Position numbers and translations under genes: made by a program
The notes under the pieces: generated by a model
The model's input: the letters and a program-made list of their open reading frames with translations, nothing else
Told to the model about the DNA's origin: nothing
Database searches by the model: none
Assembly: GCF_043555935.1 (NCBI RefSeq)
Contig: NZ_JBIGIB010000001.1
Coordinates: 1 to 64,000, forward strand
DNA from: Pelomonas baiyunensis
GTDB taxonomy: Bacteria; Pseudomonadota; Gammaproteobacteria; Burkholderiales; Burkholderiaceae_C
Length of the DNA: 64,000 nt
Reading direction: 5' to 3'
Shown here: piece after piece, positions 23,626-32,483 of the stretch
How the letters are laid out: each line of letters begins with the position of its first letter
Position numbering within the stretch: position 1 is the stretch's first letter

Positions 23626-26600
23626 ATGAGCCACTTTCTGGACCGCCTCACCCACTTCTCGCTGCCCAAGGAGACGTTCGCCGGCGACCATGGCCTGACC
23701 ACCGGTGAGGACCGCACCTGGGAGGACGCCTACCGCAACCGCTGGGCCCACGACAAGATCGTGCGCAGCACGCATGGCGTGAACTGCACCGGCTCTTGCT
23801 CGTGGAAGATCTACGTCAAGGGTGGCATCGTCACCTGGGAAACCCAGCAGACCGACTACCCGCGCACGCGCTGGGACATGCCCAACCACGAGCCGCGCGG
23901 CTGCGCACGCGGCGCCAGCTACAGCTGGTACCTGTACAGCGCCAACCGCGTCAAGTACCCGATGGTACGCGGCCGCCTGCTCGAGCGCTGGCGCGCGGCG
24001 ATGAAGACCGCCAAGACGCCGGTGGACGCCTGGGCCACCATCGTCGAGAACGCCGAGGCGCGGCGCGACTACCAGAAGGTGCGCGGCATGGGTGGCTTTG
24101 TGCGCAGCAGCTGGGACGAGGTGAATCAGATCATCGCCGCGTCCAACGTCTACACGATCAAGAAGCACGGCCCCGACCGCGTCATTGGCTTCAGCCCGAT
24201 CCCGGCGATGAGCATGGTCAGCTACGCCGCCGGCAGCCGCTACCTCAGCCTGATCGGCGGCGTGTGCATGAGCTTCTACGACTGGTACTGCGACCTGCCG
24301 CCCAGCAGCCCGCAGGTGTGGGGCGAGCAGACCGACGTGCCCGAATCGGCCGACTGGTACAACAGCACCTACATCATCGCCTGGGGCAGCAATGTGCCGC
24401 AGACGCGCACGCCCGACGCGCACTTCTTCACCGAGGTGCGCTACAAGGGTGCGAAGACGGTGGCCGTCACGCCCGACTACAGCGAAGTGGCCAAGCTCGC
24501 CGACATCTGGCTGCACCCGAAGCAGGGCACCGATGCCGCGCTGGCGATGGCGATGGGCCACGTGGCGCTCAACGAGTTCTACTTCAAGCAACGCAGCCCG
24601 TACTTCGACGACTACGCGCGCCGCTACACCGACTTGCCGCTGCTGGTGATGCTGAAGGAGCACACGCTGCCCGACGGCCGCAAGACGCTGGTGCCCGACC
24701 GCTACCTGCGCGCCTCCGACTTCAACGGCAAACTCGGCCAGCAGAACAACCCCGAGTGGAAGACCGTGGCCTTCGACACCGGAGGCCGCGCGGTGCTGCC
24801 CAACGGCAGCATTGGCTTCCGCTGGACGCCCGAGGGCGGCCCCGACCAGGGCAAGTGGAACCTCGAGAACAAGGAGGCTCGCCACGGCACCGAGGTCAAG
24901 CTGAAGCTGTCTGTGCTGGAAGACGGCGAGCAGTCGCACGAAGTGGTGGACATCGGCCTGCCGTACTTTGGTGGCGTCAGCAACCCGCACTTCAAGACCA
25001 ATGCGCAGAACGGCGAGGTCAACTTCGTCAAGGTGCCGGCCGTGCGCCTGCGCCTGGGCAAGGAAGGCGATCACCGCGAGGCGCTGGTGGCCACCGTGTT
25101 CGACCTGCAGGCGGCGCAATACGGCATCGACCGTGGGCTGGGCAGCGGAGCGAAGAGCTACGACGACGATGCGGCCTACACGCCGGCCTGGGCCGAGAGC
25201 GTGACCGGCACGCCGCGCGACCAGATCATCACCGTGGCGCGGCAGTTTGCCGAGAACGCGCACAAGACGCATGGCAAGAGCATGGTGATCATCGGCGCGG
25301 CGATGAACCACTGGTACCACTGCGACATGAACTACCGTGGCGTCATCAACCTGTTGATGATGTGCGGCTGCATCGGCCAGAGCGGCGGCGGCTGGTCACA
25401 CTACGTGGGCCAGGAGAAGCTGCGCCCGCAGACCGGCTGGACGGCGCTGGCCTTCGCGTTGGACTGGATCCGCCCGCCGCGCCAGATGAACAGCACCAGC
25501 TTCTTCTATGCGCACACCGACCAATGGCGCTACGAGAAGCTCGGCATGGAGGAGATCGTCTCGCCGCTGGCCGACCGCAAGGCATTCGGCGGCAGCATGA
25601 TCGACTACAACGTGCGCGCCGAGCGCATGGGCTGGCTGCCCAGCGCGCCGCAGCTCAAGACCAACCCGATGCAGGTGGTGAAGGACGCCACCGCCGCCGG
25701 TCTGGATCCGAAGGACTACGTCGTGCGGGCGCTGAAGGACGGCACGGTCGAGATGAGCTGCGAGGACCCGGACGCGCCGCAGAACTGGCCGCGCGTGATG
25801 TTCGTCTGGCGCAGCAACCTGCTGGGCTCGTCCGGCAAGGGCCACGAGTACTTCTGCAAGCACCTGCTGGGCACGGAGAACGGCATCCAGGGCAAGGACC
25901 TGGGAGCCGACGACGCCAAGCCGTCGGAAGTGAAGTGGCACGCCGAGGCGCCGGTCGGCAAGCTCGACCTGGTGGTGACGCTGGACTTCCGCATGAGCAC
26001 CACCTGCCTGTACAGCGACATCGTGCTGCCCACCGCCAGCTGGTACGAGAAGAACGACCTCAACACCAGCGACATGCACCCCTTCATCCATCCGCTGAGT
26101 GCCGCGGTGGACCCGGTGTGGCAAAGCCGCAGCGATTGGGAGATCTACAAGGGCTTCGCGAAGAGCTTCAGCGAAGTCTGCGTCGGTCACCTGGGCGTCG
26201 AACGCGAGGTGGTGCTGACCCCTCTGATGCACGACACGGCCGGTGAGCTGGCGCAGCCGTTCGACGTGAAGGAGTGGAAGAAGGGCCAGTGCGAGCTGAT
26301 TCCCGGCAAGACCGCGCCGCAGGTCACGGTCGTCGAGCGCGACTACCCGAACGTCTTCAAGCGATTCACGGCACTGGGCCCCTTGATGGACAAGCTGGGC
26401 AACGGGGGCAAGGGCATCGGCTGGAAGACCAGCACCGAGGTCGAGCAGTTGGGGCAGCTCAACGGCACGACGCTGGCCGAAGGAGCGACGCAGGGCATGC
26501 CGAGGATCGTGACCGACATCGACGCCTGCGAGGTCATCCTGCAGCTCGCGCCCGAGACCAACGGCCATGTCGCGGTGAAGGCCTGGGAAGCCCTGGGCAA

Positions 26601-27432
26601 GCAGACCGGCCGCGACCACACCCACCTGGCGCTGTACCGCGAGGACGAGAAGATCCGCTACCGCGACGTGCAGGCCCAGCCGCGCAAGATCATCAGCAGT
26701 CCGACCTGGAGCGGCATCGAGAGCGAGACCGTCAGCTACAACGCCGGCTACACCAACGTGCACGAGCTGATCCCCTGGCGCACGCTCACCGGGCGCCAGC
26801 AGTTCTACCTCGATCACCCGTGGGTGATCGCGTTCGGCGAGGCCTTGAGCAGCTACCGCCCGCCGGTGGACCTGAAGACGACGTCCGGCATCCACAACAT
26901 CAAGCCGAACGGCAACCAGGAGATCCTGCTCAACTTCATCACGCCGCACCAGAAGTGGGGCATCCACAGCACCTACAGCGACAACCTGCTGATGCTGACC
27001 CTCAACCGTGGCGGCCCGGTGGTGTGGCTGAGCGAGGACGACGCCAAGCGCTCGGGCATCGAGGACAACGACTGGGTCGAGGTCTTCAACATCAATGGCG
27101 CCATCGCGGCGCGTGCGGTGGTCAGCCAGCGCGTCAATCCCGGGATGCTGCTGATGTATCACGCGCAGGAGAAGATCGTGAACACCCCGGGATCGCAGAT
27201 CACCGGCGTGCGCGGCGGCATCCACAACAGCGTGACGCGCATCGTGCTCAAGCCCACGCACATGATCGGTGGCTACGCGCAGTTCAGCTACGGCTTCAAC
27301 TACTACGGGACCATCGGCACCAACCGCGACGAGTTCGTCGTGGTGCGCAAGATGGCCAAGGTCGACTGGCTGGACACACCCGCCGACGACCACCTCGCCG
27401 CCGCCTACCAGGGCCAGGGCGAGAACCCCTGA
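23626..27432 (+). CDS. narG: Respiratory nitrate reductase alpha subunit
   Basis: 1268 residues. The N-terminus has the FS0 4Fe-4S ligands His-x3-Cys-x3-Cys in STHGVNCTGSCSWKIYVKGG and a later Cys in RGCARGASYSW. The Mo ligand Asp is in YCDLPPSSPQ. NarG is the molybdenum bis-MGD catalytic subunit that reduces nitrate to nitrite on the cytoplasmic side of the membrane. Preceded by an AAGGACGACGAC-type ribosome-binding region; 28 bp before narH. Confidence 0.97.
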   Translation: MSHFLDRLTHFSLPKETFAGDHGLTTGEDRTWEDAYRNRWAHDKIVRSTHGVNCTGSCSWKIYVKGGIVTWETQQTDYPRTRWDMPNHEPRGCARGASYSWYLYSANRVKYPMVRGRLLERWRAAMKTAKTPVDAWATIVENAEARRDYQKVRGMGGFVRSSWDEVNQIIAASNVYTIKKHGPDRVIGFSPIPAMSMVSYAAGSRYLSLIGGVCMSFYDWYCDLPPSSPQVWGEQTDVPESADWYNSTYIIAWGSNVPQTRTPDAHFFTEVRYKGAKTVAVTPDYSEVAKLADIWLHPKQGTDAALAMAMGHVALNEFYFKQRSPYFDDYARRYTDLPLLVMLKEHTLPDGRKTLVPDRYLRASDFNGKLGQQNNPEWKTVAFDTGGRAVLPNGSIGFRWTPEGGPDQGKWNLENKEARHGTEVKLKLSVLEDGEQSHEVVDIGLPYFGGVSNPHFKTNAQNGEVNFVKVPAVRLRLGKEGDHREALVATVFDLQAAQYGIDRGLGSGAKSYDDDAAYTPAWAESVTGTPRDQIITVARQFAENAHKTHGKSMVIIGAAMNHWYHCDMNYRGVINLLMMCGCIGQSGGGWSHYVGQEKLRPQTGWTALAFALDWIRPPRQMNSTSFFYAHTDQWRYEKLGMEEIVSPLADRKAFGGSMIDYNVRAERMGWLPSAPQLKTNPMQVVKDATAAGLDPKDYVVRALKDGTVEMSCEDPDAPQNWPRVMFVWRSNLLGSSGKGHEYFCKHLLGTENGIQGKDLGADDAKPSEVKWHAEAPVGKLDLVVTLDFRMSTTCLYSDIVLPTASWYEKNDLNTSDMHPFIHPLSAAVDPVWQSRSDWEIYKGFAKSFSEVCVGHLGVEREVVLTPLMHDTAGELAQPFDVKEWKKGQCELIPGKTAPQVTVVERDYPNVFKRFTALGPLMDKLGNGGKGIGWKTSTEVEQLGQLNGTTLAEGATQGMPRIVTDIDACEVILQLAPETNGHVAVKAWEALGKQTGRDHTHLALYREDEKIRYRDVQAQPRKIISSPTWSGIESETVSYNAGYTNVHELIPWRTLTGRQQFYLDHPWVIAFGEALSSYRPPVDLKTTSGIHNIKPNGNQEILLNFITPHQKWGIHSTYSDNLLMLTLNRGGPVVWLSEDDAKRSGIEDNDWVEVFNINGAIAARAVVSQRVNPGMLLMYHAQEKIVNTPGSQITGVRGGIHNSVTRIVLKPTHMIGGYAQFSYGFNYYGTIGTNRDEFVVVRKMAKVDWLDTPADDHLAAAYQGQGENP

Positions 27433-27460
27433 ACCGGCCGATCAGACAAGGAGCATCGCA

Positions 27461-28984
27461 ATGAAAGTACGCGCACAGATCGGCATGGTGCTGAACCTGG
27501 ACAAGTGCATTGGCTGCCACACCTGCAGCGTGACCTGCAAGAACGTCTGGACCAGCCGCCCCGGCGTCGAGTACGCCTGGTTCAACAATGTCGAGACCAA
27601 GCCTGGCATCGGCTACCCGAAGGAGTGGGAGAACCAGGACCGCTGGAATGGCGGTTGGGTGCGAAAGGCCGATGGTTCCATCGTGCCGCGCCAGGGTGGC
27701 AAGTGGCAGCTGCTGATGAAGATTTTCGCGAACCCGAACCTGCCGCAGATCGACGACTACTACGAGCCCTTCACCTTCGACTACGACCACCTGCAGTCGG
27801 CACCCGAGATGCAGCACGCGCCGACCGCCCGGCCGCGCAGCCTCATCACCGGCAAGCGCATGGAGAAGATCGAGTGGGGTCCGAACTGGGAAGAGATCCT
27901 GGGCGGCGAGTTCGCCAAGCGTTCGAAGGACAAGAACTTCGACGCGATCCAGAAGGACATCTACGGCCAGTTCGAGAACACCTTCATGATGTACCTGCCC
28001 AGGCTGTGCGAGCACTGCCTGAACCCGGCGTGTGTGGCTTCATGTCCTTCTGGCTCGATCTACAAGCGCGAGGAAGACGGCATCGTCCTGATCGACCAGG
28101 ACAAGTGCCGCGGCTGGCGAATGTGCGTGAGCGGCTGCCCGTACAAGAAGATCTACTACAACTGGAAGAGCGGCAAGGCCGAGAAGTGCATCTTCTGCTA
28201 CCCGCGCATCGAGGCCGGCCAGCCCACGGTGTGCAGCGAGACCTGCGTCGGCCGCATCCGCTACCTGGGTGTGCTGCTCTATGACGCCGACCGCATCCAG
28301 GAGGCGGCCAGCGTCGAGCACGACAAGGACCTGTACCAGGCACAGCTCGACATCTTCCTGGACCCGAACGACCCGAAAGTCATCGCGCAGGCGCGGGCCG
28401 ACGGCATCCCCGACAACTGGCTGGAAGCGGCGAAGAACAGCCCGGTCTACAAGATGGCGGTGGACTGGAAGGTGGCGCTGCCGCTGCACCCCGAATACCG
28501 CACGCTGCCGATGGTGTGGTACGTGCCGCCGCTCAGTCCCATCACCGCCGCGGCCAACGCCGGCCAGGTCGGCACCAATGGGGAGATCCCCGACGTCAAT
28601 CAGCTTCGCATCCCGGTCAAGTACCTCGCCAACCTGCTGACCGCGGGCGACACCGCGCCGGTGGTGCGGGCGCTCGAGCGGATGCTGGCGATGCGCGCCT
28701 ACCAGCGGGCCAAACATGTCGACGGCAGCGCCAACCAGGCCGCCATCGAACAGGTGAAGCTCAGCGTGAACCAGGTCGAGGAGATGTACCGCGTGATGGC
28801 CATCGCCAACTACGAGGACCGTTTCGTCATCCCCACGACGCATCGCGAGTACGCCGAGAACGCCTTCAACGTGCGCGGCGGCTGCGGCTTCAGCTTCGGC
28901 AATGGCTGCAGCGAAGGGGTCACCGAGACCAGCCTGTTCGGCAGCGAGAAGAAGCGCACCATTCCCATCAAGGCCACCGTATGA
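27461..28984 (+). CDS. narH: Respiratory nitrate reductase beta subunit
   Basis: 507 residues from the ATG at 27461, which has a CAAGGAG site. Four Fe-S cysteine clusters are visible: CIGCHTCSVTCKNVW, CEHCLNPACVASCP, CRGWRMCVSGCPYKK (with the Trp in place of a Cys giving the 3Fe-4S cluster) and CYPRIEAG ... VCSETCVGRIRYLG. It carries electrons from NarI haems to NarG. It overlaps narJ by 4 bp. Confidence 0.97.
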   Translation: MKVRAQIGMVLNLDKCIGCHTCSVTCKNVWTSRPGVEYAWFNNVETKPGIGYPKEWENQDRWNGGWVRKADGSIVPRQGGKWQLLMKIFANPNLPQIDDYYEPFTFDYDHLQSAPEMQHAPTARPRSLITGKRMEKIEWGPNWEEILGGEFAKRSKDKNFDAIQKDIYGQFENTFMMYLPRLCEHCLNPACVASCPSGSIYKREEDGIVLIDQDKCRGWRMCVSGCPYKKIYYNWKSGKAEKCIFCYPRIEAGQPTVCSETCVGRIRYLGVLLYDADRIQEAASVEHDKDLYQAQLDIFLDPNDPKVIAQARADGIPDNWLEAAKNSPVYKMAVDWKVALPLHPEYRTLPMVWYVPPLSPITAAANAGQVGTNGEIPDVNQLRIPVKYLANLLTAGDTAPVVRALERMLAMRAYQRAKHVDGSANQAAIEQVKLSVNQVEEMYRVMAIANYEDRFVIPTTHREYAENAFNVRGGCGFSFGNGCSEGVTETSLFGSEKKRTIPIKATV

Positions 28985-29673
28985 GCAAGCCCTTTCCCTT
29001 GACGCTGCGGGTGCTGGCGCACCTGCTGAGCTATCCGGACACTTCGTTGCGCGATCACATGGCCGAGATGACGGCAGCGCTGCAACGCGAACGGGCGCTC
29101 GGCGCTGATCGCCTGGAAGAACTGTCGGCCTTGATGCAGCACCTGCGTGGCGCGCGCGCGATGGACGTCGAGGCGCACTACGTCGAGACCTTCGACCGTG
29201 GCCGTGGCACGGCGCTGCACCTGTTCGAGCATGTGCACGGCGACAGTCGCGACCGCGGGCCGGCCATGATCGACCTGCTGCAGACCTACGAGCAGGCCGG
29301 GCTGTACCTCGCGCCGGGCGAACTGCCCGATCACCTGACGGTGGTGCTGGAGTACGCGTCCACGCAGCCGCCCGCACAGGCCCGGGCCTTCCTGCGCGAG
29401 CTGACGCATATCCTGCAGGCAATCTTCAGCGCGCTGCTGCGCCGCGAGAGCCCCTATGCCAGCGTGCTGGCAGCGGTGCTCGAACTGGCCGGGGAGAAGG
29501 CCCAGGCGGTGAAGATCCCCGACGAGCCCACCCTCGATGAATCCTGGGAGGAGCCTGCGGCCTTCGGTGGCTGCTCCACCCAGGGCCAGGCCAGTCCGGG
29601 CCAGCCGCAACCGATCCAGATCGTGCGCGCCGCCGCGCGCCAGGCGTCCAACCAGCCGGGAGCATCGGCATGA
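28981..29673 (+). CDS. narJ: Nitrate reductase assembly chaperone
   Basis: 230 residues. TorD/NarJ-like helical chaperone: LRVLAHLLSYPDTSLRDHM, then YVETFDRGRGTALHLFEHVHG and MIDLLQTYEQAGLYL, all conserved in NarJ. It inserts the molybdenum cofactor into NarG before NarGH attaches to NarI. It overlaps narH and narI by 4 bp each. The C-terminal 35 residues are Gln/Pro-rich and variable. Confidence 0.95.
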   Translation: MSKPFPLTLRVLAHLLSYPDTSLRDHMAEMTAALQRERALGADRLEELSALMQHLRGARAMDVEAHYVETFDRGRGTALHLFEHVHGDSRDRGPAMIDLLQTYEQAGLYLAPGELPDHLTVVLEYASTQPPAQARAFLRELTHILQAIFSALLRRESPYASVLAAVLELAGEKAQAVKIPDEPTLDESWEEPAAFGGCSTQGQASPGQPQPIQIVRAAARQASNQPGASA

Positions 29674-30395
29674 ACACCCTCCACACCATCGCCTTCACCG
29701 TCTACCCCTACGTCTGTCTGGCGTTCTTCCTGATGGGCAGCCTGGCCCGCTTCGACCGCGACCAGTACACGTGGAAGAGCGACAGCTCGCAGCTGCTGCG
29801 CGCGGGACAGCTGCGCTGGGGCAGCAACCTGTTCCACGGCGGCATCCTGTTCCTGTTCTTCGGCCACCTGTTCGGCCAGCTGACCCCGCACGCGGTGTAC
29901 GGCCTGGTCATGACGTCCTCGCAGAAGCAGTTGCTGGCCGTGATCGCCGGCGGCGTGGCCGGCGGCCTGTGCTTCATCGGGCTGACGATGCTGTTGCACC
30001 GCCGGCTGTTCGACCCGCGCATCCGGCTCACCAGCCACCGCACCGACATCGCGATCCTGGTGATCCTGTGGGTGCAACTGGCCATCGGCCTGTCGACGCT
30101 GCCATCCTCGCTGCACCACGTGGGCGAACCCACCACCATGCTGCGCCTGGCGGAGTACCTGCAGGGCATCGTACTGCTGCAGCCCAACGCGGCGCTGGTG
30201 GCGGGGATCGAGTGGCACTTCCAGCTCCACATGCTGCTGGGCATGACGATCTTCCTGCTGTTCCCCTTCAGCCGGCTGGTGCACGTGTGGAGCGGCTTTG
30301 GCACCGTCGCCTATCTGTTCCGCCCGTACCAGATGGTGCGTTCGCGCCGGCTCAATGTCCCGGCGCGCCAGAACCTTCCGCGCCGCGCCAGTTGA
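29670..30395 (+). CDS. narI: Respiratory nitrate reductase gamma subunit (cytochrome b)
   Basis: 241 residues with five membrane segments. Haem-b ligand histidines are in FHGGILFLFFGHLFGQ and in the C-terminal FQLHMLLGMTIFLLFPFSRLVH. It oxidises quinol at the membrane and passes electrons to NarH. Overlaps narJ by 4 bp; the following gene is 30 bp away, so the operon continues. Confidence 0.95.
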   Translation: MNTLHTIAFTVYPYVCLAFFLMGSLARFDRDQYTWKSDSSQLLRAGQLRWGSNLFHGGILFLFFGHLFGQLTPHAVYGLVMTSSQKQLLAVIAGGVAGGLCFIGLTMLLHRRLFDPRIRLTSHRTDIAILVILWVQLAIGLSTLPSSLHHVGEPTTMLRLAEYLQGIVLLQPNAALVAGIEWHFQLHMLLGMTIFLLFPFSRLVHVWSGFGTVAYLFRPYQMVRSRRLNVPARQNLPRRAS

Positions 30396-30425
30396 GTCTC
30401 CGGCCCACCTAACCAGGAGTTCGTC

Positions 30426-31205
30426 ATGGATGCACCGGTCTCCAGCCTCGCGCAGGTCAATGGCGTCGTACTCGCGTATCCCAGCGAGCAGTTGGGCACC
30501 GAGGCGCTGCGTCAGCGCGCATGCGCTGAACTGCTGCGGCAGGCCGCCATTCGCGCCGGGTTGCTGGCCGAGGACGATCCGCTGCCGCTGGGCGGTGCGA
30601 TGACTGAAACGGCCAGCGCGGCCATCGAGCAGTTGCTGGAGCGTGAGCTTCAGCTGCCCGACCCGACGGAAGAAGCCCTGCGCCGCCACCACGCGGCGCA
30701 GCGGGGGCGCTACGCGGTCGGGGAGCGAGTGCTGATGCGCCACATCCTGTTCGCTGTCACGCCGGGCGTGGATGTGAATGCCCTGCGGCAGCGCGCCGAG
30801 GCTTGCCTGCTGGACGTGCGCTGCGCGGCGCCCGACAGCCAGGATCGCTTTGCGACGGCCGCGAGGGCCACCTCCAACTGCCCCAGTGGGGCCGAAGGCG
30901 GCAATCTGGGCTGGCTGACCAGCCCCGACTGCGCGCCCGAGCTGGCCGGCGAGATCTTCGGCAAGCCCGAGATCGGTGTGCTGCCGCGGCTGGTGCACAG
31001 CCGCTTCGGGTTGCATGTCGTCGAGGTGCTGGCGCGCGAACCCGGCGTCGAGCCCCCGTTCGAGGTGGTGAAGTCCGCAGTGGCTCAGACCTTGCGTCAG
31101 CAGGCCTTCGCGACCGCGCTTCGCCAGTACCTGCAACTGCTCGCGGCCGGGGCGACGCTCGTGGGTGTCGACCTGGACGCCGCCACGTCGCCGCTGGTGC
31201 AGTAG
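30426..31205 (+). CDS. PpiC-type (parvulin) peptidyl-prolyl isomerase
   Basis: 259 residues with a parvulin domain in the second half: HILFAVTPGVDVNALRQRAE, then FATAARATSNCPSGAEGGNLG and GVLPRLVHSRFGLHVVEVL. The N-terminal half is helical and NifM-like. No signal peptide is seen, so it would act in the cytoplasm. Genes of this kind often follow narI in Betaproteobacteria and are thought to assist folding of the nitrate reductase. An AACCAGGAG ribosome-binding site precedes the start. Confidence 0.85.
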   Translation: MDAPVSSLAQVNGVVLAYPSEQLGTEALRQRACAELLRQAAIRAGLLAEDDPLPLGGAMTETASAAIEQLLERELQLPDPTEEALRRHHAAQRGRYAVGERVLMRHILFAVTPGVDVNALRQRAEACLLDVRCAAPDSQDRFATAARATSNCPSGAEGGNLGWLTSPDCAPELAGEIFGKPEIGVLPRLVHSRFGLHVVEVLAREPGVEPPFEVVKSAVAQTLRQQAFATALRQYLQLLAAGATLVGVDLDAATSPLVQ

Positions 31206-31219
31206 CCAGAGGACCGAGC

Positions 31220-31552
31220 ATGGCGCACCGGCATGCATCCTCGGGAGAGATCGTCGAGCTGAAGGCGCTGGGCGATGCGCTGGAGAAGAACGTCACCCAC
31301 GCGCTGATCAAGTCCGCTCAGCTGGAGCTGGTCAGGCTCGTGCTCCCCGCCGGCAAGGCCCTTCGCGAGCACCGTGTTGCAGGGGAGATCACCGTGCTCT
31401 GCGTGGAAGGGGTGATCGACATCCTGGTCCAGGGCAGCGCCCTGCGGCTGGCCGCAGGCCAGCTCATTCACCTGGGCGCCGGCGAGCCGCACGCCGTGTG
31501 TGCGGTGACGAATGCGTCCGCGCTTCTGACGATCTGCCTGGTGGCGCCGTAA
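31220..31552 (+). CDS. Small cupin-domain protein
   Basis: 110 residues from the ATG at 31220 (AGAGGA ribosome-binding site). Single cupin barrel: LVLPAGKALREHRVAGEITV and LGAGEPHAVCAV carry the likely metal-binding His and Glu residues. Small cupins of this type bind a metal and a small ligand; the role is not known. It follows the PpiC gene by 14 bp and is probably the last gene of the nar operon. Confidence 0.8.
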   Translation: MAHRHASSGEIVELKALGDALEKNVTHALIKSAQLELVRLVLPAGKALREHRVAGEITVLCVEGVIDILVQGSALRLAAGQLIHLGAGEPHAVCAVTNASALLTICLVAP

Positions 31553-31572
31553 GGGGCAGTCCGGCAGTGCCT

Positions 31573-31977
31573 TCACCCCAGCTGCACCGCGCGGCCCTGG
31601 CGATCGAAGGGAATCATCCCGCCCAGGCTACCGGCCTTCACGGATTCGACCATGCGCTGCAGGGCGCTGTCGATCTGGCTGCTGGCAAGCGGATGCTGTC
31701 CTGCGCCGGACAGCGCTGCCGCGAAGACCAGCACCCACGGTTGACCCATCGCGGCGGCCTCGTCGCAAAGGGCGGCGAAGTCCGCCAATGCGGCGGGATC
31801 CTTGTCCACGCACATCAACGGCGACAGTTCCCCGGACTCGCCGGCCTCGAAGCTCCGGCGTTGGTCTGGGGTGGCGTCCGCCGGAAGGCTGGCCCCGGCA
31901 AACACCAGCAGCAATCGCTGTGTGTCGGGCTGATGCCGCGCTGCGGCCAGCAAGTCGTTGAAATGGCTGATGTCCAT
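31573..31977 (-). CDS. Conserved small protein of unknown function (often labelled ribonucleotide reductase subunit alpha)
   Basis: 134 residues from the ATG at 31977. ISHFNDLLAAARHQPDTQRL opens the chain; LLVFAGASLPADATPDQR, SPLMCVDKDPAALADF and FIPFDRQG-like GMIPFDRQGRAV are features of a betaproteobacterial family I recall under the name ribonucleotide reductase subunit alpha. It shows no ribonucleotide reductase active-site features, so that name is likely a mis-annotation. Convergent with the nar operon and divergent from the SirB gene. Confidence 0.65.
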   Translation of the reverse strand: MDISHFNDLLAAARHQPDTQRLLLVFAGASLPADATPDQRRSFEAGESGELSPLMCVDKDPAALADFAALCDEAAAMGQPWVLVFAAALSGAGQHPLASSQIDSALQRMVESVKAGSLGGMIPFDRQGRAVQLG

Positions 31978-32005
31978 GGTCGCGAGCTTATTCCCTTCCC
32001 GGACC

Positions 32006-32425
32006 GTGCCTGAACTGCTGCCTTGGTACCCACAGATCAAGATGGCCCACATCTCGCTGGTCGTGGCCAGCGGCATGTTGTTCGCCTGGCGTGGCGCGAT
32101 GGTCCTGGCGGGGCGCACCTGGGTCATGGGTCGGCACTGGCGGATGTTCAGCTATGTCATCGACACGGGTTTGCTGGCCGCGGGTGCCACGCTGTGGGCC
32201 ACACTCTCACTGAATCCATTGATGCATCTCTGGCTGGGAACCAAGCTCTGCCTCTTGCTTGTTTACGTGGTGCTCGGCTCGATGGCGCTCAAGCGCGCGC
32301 GGACGCGCCTCGTCCAGCAGACCTGCCTCGTGGCCGCCCTGGCAGTCTATGGTTTCATGGCATCCGTTGCCTACATGCACGATCCGCTGGGTCTGCTCTT
32401 GCCCTGGGTATCGCATGGCGGCTGA
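32006..32425 (+). CDS. SirB-family integral membrane protein
   Basis: About 139 residues if it begins at the GTG at 32006; the frame is open from 31958, and an ATG at 32042 is also possible. Four membrane segments: MAHISLVVASGMLFAWRG, YVIDTGLLAAGATLW, LWLGTKLCLLLVYVVLGSMA and a C-terminal one. SirB proteins are small inner-membrane proteins without a clear biochemical role. I preferred 32006 because the earlier starts would overlap the divergent gene. No good ribosome-binding site marks any start. Confidence 0.75.
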   Translation: MPELLPWYPQIKMAHISLVVASGMLFAWRGAMVLAGRTWVMGRHWRMFSYVIDTGLLAAGATLWATLSLNPLMHLWLGTKLCLLLVYVVLGSMALKRARTRLVQQTCLVAALAVYGFMASVAYMHDPLGLLLPWVSHGG

Positions 32426-32483
32426 GACCCTGACATGGCCTGGAGGCGTCAGCGCCGAGTCGGGTCTCCAGTACAGTGATGCC

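Noticed and set aside
22600..25320. 906-codon open frame on the minus strand across narK3 and narG
   Set aside because: Shadow of two well-identified genes; it crosses a gene border and has no domain.
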